From: Faucicola osloensis_D | GTDB taxonomy: Bacteria; Pseudomonadota; Gammaproteobacteria; Pseudomonadales; Moraxellaceae | Assembly (NCBI GenBank): GCA_020041925.1 | Contig: CP083409.1 | DNA length: 64,000 nucleotides | Direction: 5' to 3' (one strand) | Notes under the pieces: generated by a model | Databases searched by the model: none | What the model was told of the DNA's origin: nothing | Seen by the model: the letters and a program-made list of their open reading frames with translations, nothing else | Translations under genes and position numbers: made by a program | Shown: one piece after another, positions 51,486-61,135 of the stretch | Numbering within the stretch: position 1 is the stretch's first letter | Layout: each line of letters begins with the position of its first letter

Positions 51486-54083
51486 ATGCAATTTGATAAA
51501 TTTACCAATGCCTTACAAAACGCGGTTCAGCAGGCACAAACGCTCGCTGTCACTCGTGATCATACCGCGATTGAGCCGATTCATTTGTTGTCAGTGCTAC
51601 TCAATGAACCGAGTAATGCCAATGTGTATGAACAAGCAGGCGCAAACTTAAATCAGTTAAAAACAGAGGTGCAACAATCGCTCAACAACCAAGCGGTGAT
51701 TGGCACACCCACAGGTGATGTCAATCTCAGCCCAAATACGGTTAAGATTTTAAATCTAGCCGAGCGTCATGCGCAAAAAGCGGGCGATCAGTTTTTATCT
51801 ACCGATTGGGTGCTGGTTGCCCTAGCAGAGACGGGCGATACCGCAAAACTGCTTGCAAAAGCAGGGGTCAATGAACCAAAACTAAGACAAGTCATTAATT
51901 TTATTCGTGGGGGTGATAAAGTGGATACACAAAATAGCGAAGACCAACGTGATGCCTTAAATAAATATACCATCGATTTAACCGAACGTGCCGAATCGGG
52001 CAAACTTGACCCCGTGATTGGGCGCGATGACGAAATCCGCCGTACCATTCAAGTATTGTCACGCCGTACCAAAAACAACCCTGTGCTCATTGGTGAGCCG
52101 GGTGTGGGTAAAACCGCCATTGTCGAAGGATTGGCACAAAAAATCGTCAATGGTGACGTGCCAGAAGGTTTGCGCAACAAACGCGTATTAGCACTTGATT
52201 TAGGGGCACTGATTGCGGGCGCAAAATTCCGTGGTGAGTTTGAAGAACGCCTAAAAGCGGTACTTAACGACCTAGCAAAAAGCGAAGGACAAGTCATTTT
52301 ATTCATTGATGAAATTCATACCTTGGTCGGTGCCGGTAAAGCCGATGGCGCGATGGATGCGGGTAATATGCTCAAACCTGCGTTAGCGCGTGGTGAGCTG
52401 CACTGCGTGGGCGCGACTACCCTTGATGAATACCGCCAATATATCGAAAAAGATGCCGCTCTTGAGCGTCGTTTTCAAAAAGTCTTTGTTGATGAGCCTA
52501 GCGTAGAAGATACCATTGCCATTTTGCGCGGTCTAAAAGAACGTTATGAACTGCATCATGGGGTTGATATCCAAGACAGTGCGATTATTGCCGCCGCGCA
52601 GATGAGTAACCGTTACATCACCGACCGCAAATTGCCCGACAAAGCCATTGATTTGTTGGATGAAGCCGCTAGCCGTCTAAAAATGGAACTTGATAGTAAA
52701 CCAGAAGCCTTGGGCAAATTAGAAAGCCGTTTGATTCAGCTCAAAATGCAACGTGAAACGTTAAAGCATGAAGATGACGAAGGCGCAAAATCCCAGCTAA
52801 AACTGCTGGACACCCAAATCAGCGAGCTTGAAAAAGAATACGCAGATTTAAATGAAATTTGGCAAGCAGAAAAAGCCCTTGTTAAAGGTAGCCAACAGCT
52901 CAAAGACGAGCTTGATAAAGCACGTATCGCCTATGAAAAAGCCCAGCGTGAAGGTGACTACGAGACCATGTCAAAACTGCAATACGAAACCATTCCACAA
53001 CTGGAAAAACGTATTAAAGACTCTGACTTGGCTGAGCAAAAAGAGCAAGCAGGTGAAGCGCCAAGCGTCAAACTGCTACGTAACAAAGTCACCGAAAACG
53101 AAATCGCTGAAGTTGTTGCTGCTGCAACAGGCATCCCTGTTACCAAAATGATGCAAGGCGAACGTGAAAAAATGCTGCACATGGAAGAAAAACTGCATGA
53201 GCGCGTAGTCGGTCAAGATGAAGCAGTACAAGCAGTCGCCAATGCGGTGCGCCGTAGTCGTGCAGGGCTGTCTGACCCCAATCGTCCTAGCGGTTCGTTC
53301 TTGTTCCTAGGTCCGACAGGCGTGGGTAAAACTGAATTGACCAAAGCGTTGGCAAGTTTCTTGTTTGATGATGAAAATGCCATGATTCGTATTGATATGT
53401 CTGAATTTATGGAAAAACACAGTGTCAGCCGTCTTGTCGGTGCACCCCCAGGCTACGTGGGTTATGAAGAAGGTGGGGTATTGACCGAAGCAGTACGCCG
53501 TCGACCTTACAGTGTGGTATTGTTTGATGAAGTAGAAAAAGCGCATCCCGATGTGTTTAATATCCTACTGCAAGTGCTAGACGATGGTCGCTTAACCGAT
53601 AGCCAAGGCCGCGTTGTGGACTTTAAAAACACCGTCATTATCATGACCTCAAACCTTGGGTCGCATAAAATCCAAGAGATGGCAGGCGATAGCTACGAAG
53701 AAATCAAAGCGGCAGTGATGAATTCAGTCAATCAGCATTTCCGCCCAGAGTTTGTCAACCGTATCGATGAAATCGTGGTGTTCCATCCATTAGGGCAAGA
53801 GCAAATGGCGGGTATCGCAGATATTCAACTGTCACGCTTACGCAAACGTCTCCAAGAGCGTGACATGGACATTGTATTGTCAGATGAAGCCATGGCTCAA
53901 TTGGTTGCTGTGGGTTATGACCCTGTGTATGGTGCAAGACCGCTAAAACGTGCCATCCAGCAAGCAATCGAGAACCCGCTATCAGTCAAATTGCTATCGG
54001 GCGAGTTTGTAGCGGGTGACACCATCAAAGTGGATGTCGATGGACAGGGCAATTTTACGTTTGATAAATTACGTATGAGTTAA
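51486..54083 (+). CDS. clpB: Disaggregase chaperone ClpB (Hsp104)
   Basis: Heat-shock AAA+ protein that, with DnaK, resolves protein aggregates. 865 residues: N-domain (1-150), NBD1 with Walker A GEPGVGKTAIVEGLAQ, the coiled-coil M-domain (about 410-525, Glu/Lys/Gln-rich), NBD2 with GPTGVGKTELTKALA and SRLVGAPPGYVGYEEGG, and the C-terminal YDPVYGARPLKRAIQQ. AAAGGA ribosome site. Followed by a strong terminator. Confidence 0.97.
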   Translation: MQFDKFTNALQNAVQQAQTLAVTRDHTAIEPIHLLSVLLNEPSNANVYEQAGANLNQLKTEVQQSLNNQAVIGTPTGDVNLSPNTVKILNLAERHAQKAGDQFLSTDWVLVALAETGDTAKLLAKAGVNEPKLRQVINFIRGGDKVDTQNSEDQRDALNKYTIDLTERAESGKLDPVIGRDDEIRRTIQVLSRRTKNNPVLIGEPGVGKTAIVEGLAQKIVNGDVPEGLRNKRVLALDLGALIAGAKFRGEFEERLKAVLNDLAKSEGQVILFIDEIHTLVGAGKADGAMDAGNMLKPALARGELHCVGATTLDEYRQYIEKDAALERRFQKVFVDEPSVEDTIAILRGLKERYELHHGVDIQDSAIIAAAQMSNRYITDRKLPDKAIDLLDEAASRLKMELDSKPEALGKLESRLIQLKMQRETLKHEDDEGAKSQLKLLDTQISELEKEYADLNEIWQAEKALVKGSQQLKDELDKARIAYEKAQREGDYETMSKLQYETIPQLEKRIKDSDLAEQKEQAGEAPSVKLLRNKVTENEIAEVVAAATGIPVTKMMQGEREKMLHMEEKLHERVVGQDEAVQAVANAVRRSRAGLSDPNRPSGSFLFLGPTGVGKTELTKALASFLFDDENAMIRIDMSEFMEKHSVSRLVGAPPGYVGYEEGGVLTEAVRRRPYSVVLFDEVEKAHPDVFNILLQVLDDGRLTDSQGRVVDFKNTVIIMTSNLGSHKIQEMAGDSYEEIKAAVMNSVNQHFRPEFVNRIDEIVVFHPLGQEQMAGIADIQLSRLRKRLQERDMDIVLSDEAMAQLVAVGYDPVYGARPLKRAIQQAIENPLSVKLLSGEFVAGDTIKVDVDGQGNFTFDKLRMS

Positions 54084-54102
54084 TTTTATGTGAGTTACAA
54101 CA

Positions 54103-54148
54103 AATAGCTCAAAAGTCTAGTTGATTAGATTTTTGGGCTATTTTATTA
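54103..54148 (+). terminator. Terminator after clpB
   Basis: A 17-bp stem (54103-54119 with 54126-54142) containing a few G-T pairs, 6-nt loop, then TTATTA. Confidence 0.85.
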
Positions 54149-54149
54149 T
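54121..54149 (+). promoter_or_regulatory. Candidate promoter of ptuAB, inside the clpB terminator
   Basis: -35 TTGATT (54121-54126), 17-bp spacer, -10 TATTAT (54144-54149). It overlaps the 3' arm of the clpB terminator and starts transcription about 25 nt before the ptuA ATG. Confidence 0.35.
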
Positions 54150-54179
54150 GTATAACTAAATACATATTTATAGATAAAA

Positions 54180-55634
54180 ATGAAACTTGAATCTGTACAC
54201 CTTAAAAACTTTCGTGCTTTTAAAGAGCTGAAATTGGATTTTCATCCTAACTTAAATGTAATAGCAGGAATAAATGGAGCGGGCAAAACAACAATACTTG
54301 ATATTTGCTCCATTTTTATGTCACATATTATTTCTCAAATTGAAAAAGGTACGAGTCAAAGAGCAATTAAGATAAACGAACTTGATATATTCAATAAATC
54401 TAATGAAACATTTGCATCAGCTAAATTTAAAGATGATTTTATTAAAAATGATGTCAATAACTTTATTGTTCTAAATCAGACTAGAATAGGATTTGGTAAG
54501 TCCAAAAACAATGAAATTGATGCTTTGAAAAAATACGCACAATTTATTCAAGAAAATATTCTTGCACTTGAAGAAGATTATAATATTCCTCTTTTTGCGT
54601 ATTATAAAAATAATAGAGTAGTTCTAGATATACCTTTGCGAGTGAGGAATAAGCATAGTTTTACTCTGCTCAATGCCTATGAAGGTTCACTGAATGGTGA
54701 TACAAGTTTTCGTCTCTTATTTGAATGGCTTAGAGAGCAAGAAGATTATGAAAATGAGTATAAATCAGATGATGTAGATAAAAATTATTATATTTCAAGA
54801 ATTCGTGAGATTGAAGAACAAATTGAAGGTTGGAAAAACAATACAAGTCACTTTACTGTAGGTTCAAATATTTATGAAAAATCTGAAGAGATTGAATCAA
54901 TAATTGATTCTTTGAATAACCTTAAAGACACACTGAATATGCGTTTAAAGATGCAAGATAAAAGATTATATAAAGAAACAAAGAGAAATCTAGATTTTGT
55001 TAAAGAGGCATTACAAGTTTTCGTACCAAATGTTTTGGATATTCGAATTCGTAGAAATCCGTTAGCAATGGTCGCTATCAAAAATGGTAGCCTAATACAA
55101 ATTAATCAGCTTTCTGACGGAGAAAAGTCATTATTAGCTTTAGTAGGGGATATTGCAAGGCGTTTAATACTTGCAAATCCAAGCTTAGAAAATCCTTTAT
55201 ATGGCAAAGGTATTGTTCTAATTGATGAAATTGAATTGCATTTACATCCAAAATGGCAGAGAGAAGTAATTAATAAATTGCAAAAAGTTTTTCCCAATAT
55301 TCAATTTATATTAACTACACACTCACCCCAAATAATTAGTGAAACTCCTAGAGAATGCCTACATATTTTGTCTTGGAATAATGAACAGCAGCAACCAGTA
55401 GTGTTCCATCCAGAACGCTCACTTGGCTTAGATAGCTCAGATGTTCTAAGTGAGATAATGAACAGTTTGCCCATTAACGAAGATTTCAAAATCAAATTAG
55501 ACAATATATTTCAAGAAATTGATGAAGGGAATTATGATGAAGCAGAAACTGAAATTGATAATTTAGAAAATCAATTTGGAGAATTACCAGGCACGATTCA
55601 AGCAAAAACTCATTTAAACTTTTTAAAAGATTAA
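54180..55634 (+). CDS. ptuA: Septu defence ATPase PtuA (RloA/OLD-like AAA ATPase)
   Basis: 484-residue SMC/ABC-type ATPase. The N-terminus MKLESVHLKNFRAFKELKLDF is followed by Walker A GINGAGKTT (30-38). A long charged coiled-coil region (about 200-280) separates it from the ABC signature LSDGEKS (311-317), Walker B IVLIDEIELHLHP (345-357) and H-loop LTTHSPQ (378-384). Together with the HNH gene six nt downstream this is the PtuA-PtuB pair of Septu, also found as the effector part of retron Ec78. Strongly AT-rich, unlike clpB and dcd. No clear ribosome site. Confidence 0.87.
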   Translation: MKLESVHLKNFRAFKELKLDFHPNLNVIAGINGAGKTTILDICSIFMSHIISQIEKGTSQRAIKINELDIFNKSNETFASAKFKDDFIKNDVNNFIVLNQTRIGFGKSKNNEIDALKKYAQFIQENILALEEDYNIPLFAYYKNNRVVLDIPLRVRNKHSFTLLNAYEGSLNGDTSFRLLFEWLREQEDYENEYKSDDVDKNYYISRIREIEEQIEGWKNNTSHFTVGSNIYEKSEEIESIIDSLNNLKDTLNMRLKMQDKRLYKETKRNLDFVKEALQVFVPNVLDIRIRRNPLAMVAIKNGSLIQINQLSDGEKSLLALVGDIARRLILANPSLENPLYGKGIVLIDEIELHLHPKWQREVINKLQKVFPNIQFILTTHSPQIISETPRECLHILSWNNEQQQPVVFHPERSLGLDSSDVLSEIMNSLPINEDFKIKLDNIFQEIDEGNYDEAETEIDNLENQFGELPGTIQAKTHLNFLKD

Positions 55635-55640
55635 CTTTCT

Positions 55641-56285
55641 ATGATTTTCATCAATAAGAAACAAGAGCCAAAATCATTACTTAAATATAGAGTAAACAAA
55701 AGAAATTTAGCTGATATTACCTATGATAATTTCAGAGACAAAGATGATGTGAGAGATGCGTTGTTAGCAGAGCAAGGTCATATTTGTGCTTACTGCATGC
55801 AAAGAATTACTAAAGATAAAATGAAAATTGAACATTTTGCTTGTCAAAGTAACAATTCAGAATTGGAACTAAATTTTAGTAATATGCTAGGTTGTTGTAT
55901 GGGAGGACATGGAAATTCAAAAGAATATCAACACTGTGATACTAGAAAAAATGATGAAATAATTAAGTTTAACCCGAGCAATCCTCATCATAAAAATTTA
56001 CTTAAAATTTCCTATGATAGGAATGGACTAATTAGTTCCGAAGATGAAGAATTTGATAAAAACCTAAACGAAATTCTTAATCTTAACTTAGAGTTCCTTA
56101 AAAATAACAGAAAGGCTGTGCTCGAACAATTATATGAATCTTTTGAGAAAGTAAAGGGAACTGCAACGAAAAAAGATTGGGAAAAAAAATTATTAAATTT
56201 TCGAAATCCTAATAATGGCAAGCTTTTCCCTTATTGTGGTATTGCACTATATTACATAAGCAAAAAGATGGATAAATTTTCTTAG
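55641..56285 (+). CDS. ptuB: Septu defence nuclease PtuB (HNH endonuclease)
   Basis: 214 residues of the HNH family often found with RloA/PtuA (TIGR02646-like). The metal-binding part is intact: C49-x2-C52 (HICAYC), E64-H65 (KIEHF), N81 (NFSNMLGCC) and HCDTRKND (98-105). Expected to cut nucleic acid when released or activated by PtuA on phage infection; tRNA or DNA targets have been reported for related systems. Six nt after ptuA and AT-rich like it; dcd follows after 56 nt. No reverse transcriptase gene or retron ncRNA was seen. Confidence 0.87.
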   Translation: MIFINKKQEPKSLLKYRVNKRNLADITYDNFRDKDDVRDALLAEQGHICAYCMQRITKDKMKIEHFACQSNNSELELNFSNMLGCCMGGHGNSKEYQHCDTRKNDEIIKFNPSNPHHKNLLKISYDRNGLISSEDEEFDKNLNEILNLNLEFLKNNRKAVLEQLYESFEKVKGTATKKDWEKKLLNFRNPNNGKLFPYCGIALYYISKKMDKFS

Positions 56286-56341
56286 AGTTTTGGGACAATA
56301 AAAAGTATAATTCGTGCAAATTAATTAAGGGAAAAACCACC

Positions 56342-56917
56342 ATGTCTATCAAATCCGACCGCTGGATACGCCAAATGGCAACCGAACACGGCATGATTGA
56401 ACCATTTGAAGCCGGTCAAGTACGTGTGGGCGAGCAGGGACAAAAATTGGTCAGCTACGGCACCTCAAGCTATGGTTATGATGTCCGCTGTGCCCGCGAA
56501 TTTAAAGTGTTTACCAATGTACATTCTGCCATCGTTGACCCAAAAAACTTTGATGAGCGTAGCTTTATTGATATCGTGGGTGATGAATGTATCATCCCGC
56601 CCAACTCATTTGCCTTGGCTCGTACTGTCGAGTATTTTCGTATTCCCCGCGATGTATTGACCATTTGTTTGGGAAAATCTACCTATGCTCGCTGCGGTAT
56701 TATCGTCAATGTCACGCCGCTTGAGCCAGAATGGGAAGGGCATGTGACGCTTGAATTTAGTAATACCACCAACTTACCGGCGCGTATCTATGCCGGCGAG
56801 GGCGTGGCGCAAATGCTATTTTTCCAAAGTGATGCCGATGATGTATGCGAAACTTCCTACAAAGACCGTGGCGGTAAGTACCAAGGTCAAATGGGCGTGA
56901 CCTTACCCAAAGCCTAA
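56342..56917 (+). CDS. dcd: dCTP deaminase
   Basis: Converts dCTP to dUTP for thymidylate synthesis. 191 residues with YGTSSYGYDVRCAREFKVF, PPNSFALARTVEYFRIPRDVLTICLGKSTYARCGI and catalytic TPLEPEWEGHVTLEFSNTT. Complete. Base composition returns to that of the chromosome core, marking the right edge of the defence insertion. Confidence 0.97.
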   Translation: MSIKSDRWIRQMATEHGMIEPFEAGQVRVGEQGQKLVSYGTSSYGYDVRCAREFKVFTNVHSAIVDPKNFDERSFIDIVGDECIIPPNSFALARTVEYFRIPRDVLTICLGKSTYARCGIIVNVTPLEPEWEGHVTLEFSNTTNLPARIYAGEGVAQMLFFQSDADDVCETSYKDRGGKYQGQMGVTLPKA

Positions 56918-56941
56918 ACGATAAGCAGTAAGCAGTCATAT

Positions 56942-56969
56942 AGACCCACTTCGGTGGGTTTTATATTTT
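56942..56969 (+). terminator. Terminator after dcd
   Basis: ACCCAC-TTCG-GTGGGT, a 6-bp stem with a stable UUCG tetraloop, followed by TTTTATATTTT. Confidence 0.85.
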
Positions 56970-57110
56970 ATGGCGTCAAATTGTTAAACGCTCAAATTTT
57001 ACACGAGCTTACAACTGCTTTAAGCTTTCTATTTTTGAATATGTCATACTAACGATGCGCTATCGCTATCGTTTTAAAATAATAATACCCCACATAATAA
57101 GGATAACACC

Positions 57111-57353
57111 ATGATTGAACTAAGTAATAACTATGTCGCCCTAAATTTGGCAAAATTTATCTATGAAGAAGAAGCCAAACTCACGCCAAATAAACACCAG
57201 CAAGAAAGTGATATCAAAGAATATATTTTTGAATTATATGAAGAGTGCGTTGCTGTCGTTGAAGAAAACGACTCAGCGGATTATGAATATGAAGACTTTG
57301 ATTTTGATGAGGATGAATCGTTAGCACATGACGATGACGATATACTTCGCTAA
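57111..57353 (+). CDS. Small acidic hypothetical protein
   Basis: 80 residues, not recognised. The first half is a mixed helical segment (NNYVALNLAKFIYEEEAKLT..IKEYIFELYEECVAVVEEN); the second half is a run of Asp and Glu with Tyr and Phe (YEYEDFDFDEDES..HDDDD). Ribosome site AAGGAT and a strong terminator directly after support a real gene. The acidic tail could bind metal or mimic nucleic acid; this is speculation. Confidence 0.7.
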   Translation: MIELSNNYVALNLAKFIYEEEAKLTPNKHQQESDIKEYIFELYEECVAVVEENDSADYEYEDFDFDEDESLAHDDDDILR

Positions 57354-57366
57354 CATGTTAATTCAT

Positions 57367-57397
57367 AAAAAAATCGGCTAAAGTGGCCGATTTTTTT
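57367..57397. terminator. Bidirectional terminator between convergent genes
   Basis: AAAAAAATCGGC / GCCGATTTTTTT perfect 12-bp stem, 7-nt loop, serving the small acidic gene and the acyl-CoA dehydrogenase gene. Confidence 0.93.
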
Positions 57398-57412
57398 ATG
57401 TTTAAGTAGGGA

Positions 57413-59197
57413 TTAAGCAATGGTTGCCGCAAAATAATCGCGGTCAAATGCTGTGATGGGTTGGCTTGTTGCTTTTACCATCGCAATATGCGCATCTAAG
57501 CGTGGCAACATACGACCGACATAGTAGTCTGCTAATTTTGCTTTGTTGGCATAGAAATCGCCCTCTTTGCCATTCGCAGCTTCAACCATCAGGCCAAACA
57601 TATAAGCAAAGCTGACATAACCAAAGGCTTGTAAGTAATCAACCGCACAGCCATTGATTTCGTCTTTATTTACCGCTGCCGCTGCTACCACCGCTTTAGT
57701 TAAGTCTTCAAGTTTATCCGCTGATGTTAAAATCGCTTGTTTGATGGCATGGTCTGCGTTCATGTTATTGGCAAAATCACGCATTTCTTGCACATACGTT
57801 GTCACAAACGCACCGCCGTTTTTCACCACTTTACGACCCAACAAGTCAAGTGATTGGATACCATTGGTCCCTTCATAAATTTGCGAGATACGGGTATCAC
57901 GTACGATTTGTTCCATACCCCATTCACGGATATAGCCATGACCACCAAAGCATTGCTGTGCATCAATTGACGCTTCAAGACCACGGTCAGTTAAGAATGC
58001 TTTAGCAACGGGCGTCAAAAGAGCAACGCGGTCATCAGCAGCTTTTCTTGCTTCAGCATCATCTGTATATTTGTTGGTATCAAGTTCTTTGGCGACATAC
58101 ATCGCAAAGCAGCGTGAGGCCTCACTGATGGTTTTAGCATTTAACAGCATACGGCGAACGTCGGCATGAAATACGATTGGGTCAGCGGCTTTGTTTGGCT
58201 CTTGGATACCGCTATCGGCGCGACCTTGGATACGGTCAAGGGTATAAGCTGTGGCGTTTTGATACGCTAACTCAGCGCCACCGATACCTTGTAACCCCAT
58301 TGTCAAACGCTCATAGTTCATCATGATAAACATGGACGCAAGACCGGTATTTTCTGCACCTACCATAAAGCCTTTGGCACCATCAAAGTTCATGACGCAA
58401 GTCGCTGACGCTTTGATACCCATTTTGTGCTCAATAGAGCCACAGCTTACCGCGTTACGCTCGCCCAATGAGCCATCCGCATTCACATGGAATTTGGGTA
58501 CGATAAACAATGAAATCCCTTTTGAGCCTGCTGGGGCATCGGGGGTTTTTGCCAATACCAAATGGATGATGTTGTCCGCTAAGTCATGTTCACCTGCGGT
58601 GATGAAAATTTTGGTACCTGTAATATTGTAGCTACCGTCTTGGTTTGGCACGGCTTTGGTTTTGATGATACCCAAATCCGTACCTGCATGCGGTTCGGTC
58701 AAACACATCGTACCTGTCCACTCACCTGAGTAGATTTTTTCTAGGTAGGTTTGTTTTTGTTCTTCAGAGCCTGCGTTATAGATACACATACACGCACCAC
58801 CTGATAGGTTTGGATAGAGCGCGAATGATTGGTTGGCGGTAAATACCATCTCTTCAGCGAGCATCGTCACCATTTTTGGCATGCCTTGACCGCCATGATT
58901 TGGATCGCCGCCTAGACCAATCCAGCCGCCTTGTGCATATTCGTCAAATGCTGCTTTAAAGCCAGTGGGTGTTTTTACTTTGCCTTCACCCAGATATTGT
59001 GCCCCTTCTTCATCACCCGAGCGGTTGATGGGCAGTAACGTGTTTTTAGCAAATTTTGACATTTCTTCTAAAATCATATTGACCGTATCACTGTCAACAT
59101 GGGCTAACTGTTCATTTTTTTGCCAAAAATCAGCTGCATTGAATACATCATTCAAAATGAATTTCATGTCTTGAATTGGCGCATTATAAATAGGCAT
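57413..59197 (-). CDS. Acyl-CoA dehydrogenase, large C-terminal-domain type (first paralogue)
   Basis: 594-residue FAD enzyme of the DmdC/FadE-like group with N-terminal (MPIYNAPIQDMKFILNDVF) and C-terminal extensions. MCLTEPHAGTDLG binds FAD; the catalytic Glu is in SQIYEGTNGIQSLDLLGRKV; FGGHGYIREWGMEQI is typical. Probably oxidises medium or long acyl-CoA in beta-oxidation. Second of a tandem pair, 144 nt downstream of its paralogue, with a 9-bp hairpin between them. Confidence 0.92.
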   Translation of the reverse strand: MPIYNAPIQDMKFILNDVFNAADFWQKNEQLAHVDSDTVNMILEEMSKFAKNTLLPINRSGDEEGAQYLGEGKVKTPTGFKAAFDEYAQGGWIGLGGDPNHGGQGMPKMVTMLAEEMVFTANQSFALYPNLSGGACMCIYNAGSEEQKQTYLEKIYSGEWTGTMCLTEPHAGTDLGIIKTKAVPNQDGSYNITGTKIFITAGEHDLADNIIHLVLAKTPDAPAGSKGISLFIVPKFHVNADGSLGERNAVSCGSIEHKMGIKASATCVMNFDGAKGFMVGAENTGLASMFIMMNYERLTMGLQGIGGAELAYQNATAYTLDRIQGRADSGIQEPNKAADPIVFHADVRRMLLNAKTISEASRCFAMYVAKELDTNKYTDDAEARKAADDRVALLTPVAKAFLTDRGLEASIDAQQCFGGHGYIREWGMEQIVRDTRISQIYEGTNGIQSLDLLGRKVVKNGGAFVTTYVQEMRDFANNMNADHAIKQAILTSADKLEDLTKAVVAAAAVNKDEINGCAVDYLQAFGYVSFAYMFGLMVEAANGKEGDFYANKAKLADYYVGRMLPRLDAHIAMVKATSQPITAFDRDYFAATIA

Positions 59198-59240
59198 ATT
59201 ATTTCCTTTTATGGGTTAGCTCTTAATTCGAAATGAGACA

Positions 59241-59272
59241 AATCCTTAGACAGCTTTCGCTACCTAAGGATT
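59241..59272. other. Hairpin between the two acyl-CoA dehydrogenase genes
   Basis: Perfect 9-bp arms AATCCTTAG / CTAAGGATT with a 14-nt loop and no T-run; it may be an mRNA processing or stability element. Confidence 0.45.
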
Positions 59273-59341
59273 GAATAAAGAATTAAACTATCAATGATTC
59301 TATCATAATTTTATTACTACACTAGATAGCTTAGTAAAAAA

Positions 59342-61135
59342 TTAGAATTGGAATTCGTCAACTTCCATAGTCATGTATGGCTCAAGCCCTGTATCAATAC
59401 GTTTGACGTAAGTTAAGGTGCGAGGCAATAGTTTTGCAAAGTAGAACTGAGCGGTCTTGATTTTGGCTTGATAGAATTTGGTCTCAGTGGTGTCGCCTTG
59501 GAGCGCTTGCTGAGCGACTAACGCCATACGAGCCCATAGGTAAGCTAGGGTGATGTAGCCACTATAGTACATGTAGTCAACCGCCGCTGCACCCACTGCA
59601 TCAGGATTTTCAGTGGCTTGCATACCAATGCGAGCGGTCAAATCGCCCCATTCTTTATTCAGACGTGCCAGTGGACGAATGAATTCACCCATCGCATCGT
59701 TGTCTTTGTTTTCTTCACAGAATTGATAAATGACTTTGCTAAAGTTAGCTAGCATTTTACCTTGTGAACCCAATACTTTACGACCTAACAAGTCAAGTGA
59801 TTGGATTTCAGTGGTGCCTTCATATAAACAAGCGATACGCGTATCACGTACGTTTTGTTCCATGCCCCATTCACGGATAAAGCCGTGACCACCATACACT
59901 TGCACACCGTGATTGGCGGCTTCATAACCTGTTTCAGTTAAGAAGGCTTTGGCAATTGGGGTTAAAAAAGACAACATTTGGTCAGCGTAAGCTTGTGTTT
60001 CGCCTTCACCTTTAGTTACCACATCAGAGAATTGTGATAGATAGTAGACGAGGGCACGGCCACCTTCAGCAAACGCTTTACAAGTTAATACCATGTTGCG
60101 CACTGCTGGATGGACGATGATTGGGTCAGCCACTTGTTCTGGCGCTTTTGCACCGCTTAATGCGCGCATCGCAAGACGATCTTTGGCGTAGCTTAAGCCA
60201 CCTTGGAAAGCCAATTCCGCCGCAGTTAGACCTTGAATCGCAGTACCAATACGGGCAGTATTCATAAAGGTAAACATACAGTTTAGACCTTTGTTTTCTG
60301 GTCCAATCAAGTAACCTTTGGCTTTATCAAAATTTAGTACCGCAGTTGCAGAGGCTTTGATACCCATTTTGTGTTCAATCGAACCGCAGGTAACAGGGTT
60401 ACGCTCACCGATAGAGCCATCTTCGTTGACATTGAATTTTGGTACGATGAACAATGAGATACCTTTAGTACCTGCTGGCGCACCGGGTAAACGCGCGAGT
60501 ACGATATGGACAATGTTGTCTGCCATGTCGTGTTCGCCCGCTGAGATAAAGATTTTTTGACCCGTGATAGCGTATGAACCGTCTTCATTGGGTTCAGCTT
60601 TGCTGCGGATAATACCTAAATCAGAACCTGCATGCGCTTCGGTCAGACACATGGTACCTGTCCACTCACCGCTGACAAGTTTTAACAAATATTTTTGTTT
60701 TTGTTCATCGGTACCGTGGTGTTCTAGCGTACGGATAGCGCCTTCAGATAGACCTGGGTACATTGAGAAAGACCAGTTAGCCGTACCTACCATTTCATTG
60801 ACTGCTGAACCCAATGACAATGGCATACCTTGACCGCCAAATTCTTCATCGGCACATAAAGAAGGAAAGCCTAATTCACAGTATTGTTTATAAGCTTCTT
60901 TAAAGCCTTTTGGCGTATATACATTACCATTTTCAAAACGACAGCCTTCTTCATCGCCTGAACGGTTGAGGGGTGACAATTCTGCTTCAGAGAAGCTTGC
61001 ACCTGCTTCTATGAAACTATCAATTGTTTCTTTATCCGTATGAGCATAGCTAGGAATGGTTTTGTAGTGATCTTCAAATTTTAATAATTCATGCATAACA
61101 AATTTCATATCACGAAGCGGTGCTTTATATTGCAT
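59342..61135 (-). CDS. Acyl-CoA dehydrogenase, large C-terminal-domain type (second paralogue)
   Basis: 597 residues, same architecture as its neighbour: MQYKAPLRDMKFVMHELLKFEDHY, MCLTEAHAGSDLG, YGGHGFIREWGMEQNVRDTR and catalytic Glu in CLYEGTTEIQSLDLLGRKV. The two share many identical blocks but differ at the acyl-pocket region and termini, so they probably divide chain lengths. First of the pair in transcription order. Confidence 0.92.
   Translation of the reverse strand: MQYKAPLRDMKFVMHELLKFEDHYKTIPSYAHTDKETIDSFIEAGASFSEAELSPLNRSGDEEGCRFENGNVYTPKGFKEAYKQYCELGFPSLCADEEFGGQGMPLSLGSAVNEMVGTANWSFSMYPGLSEGAIRTLEHHGTDEQKQKYLLKLVSGEWTGTMCLTEAHAGSDLGIIRSKAEPNEDGSYAITGQKIFISAGEHDMADNIVHIVLARLPGAPAGTKGISLFIVPKFNVNEDGSIGERNPVTCGSIEHKMGIKASATAVLNFDKAKGYLIGPENKGLNCMFTFMNTARIGTAIQGLTAAELAFQGGLSYAKDRLAMRALSGAKAPEQVADPIIVHPAVRNMVLTCKAFAEGGRALVYYLSQFSDVVTKGEGETQAYADQMLSFLTPIAKAFLTETGYEAANHGVQVYGGHGFIREWGMEQNVRDTRIACLYEGTTEIQSLDLLGRKVLGSQGKMLANFSKVIYQFCEENKDNDAMGEFIRPLARLNKEWGDLTARIGMQATENPDAVGAAAVDYMYYSGYITLAYLWARMALVAQQALQGDTTETKFYQAKIKTAQFYFAKLLPRTLTYVKRIDTGLEPYMTMEVDEFQF

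Noticed and set aside
54180..56285. Retron Ec78-type system
   Set aside because: The ATPase-HNH effector pair is present, but no reverse transcriptase gene or msr/msd-like inverted repeats were seen within the flanking sequence, so plain Septu is the better call.
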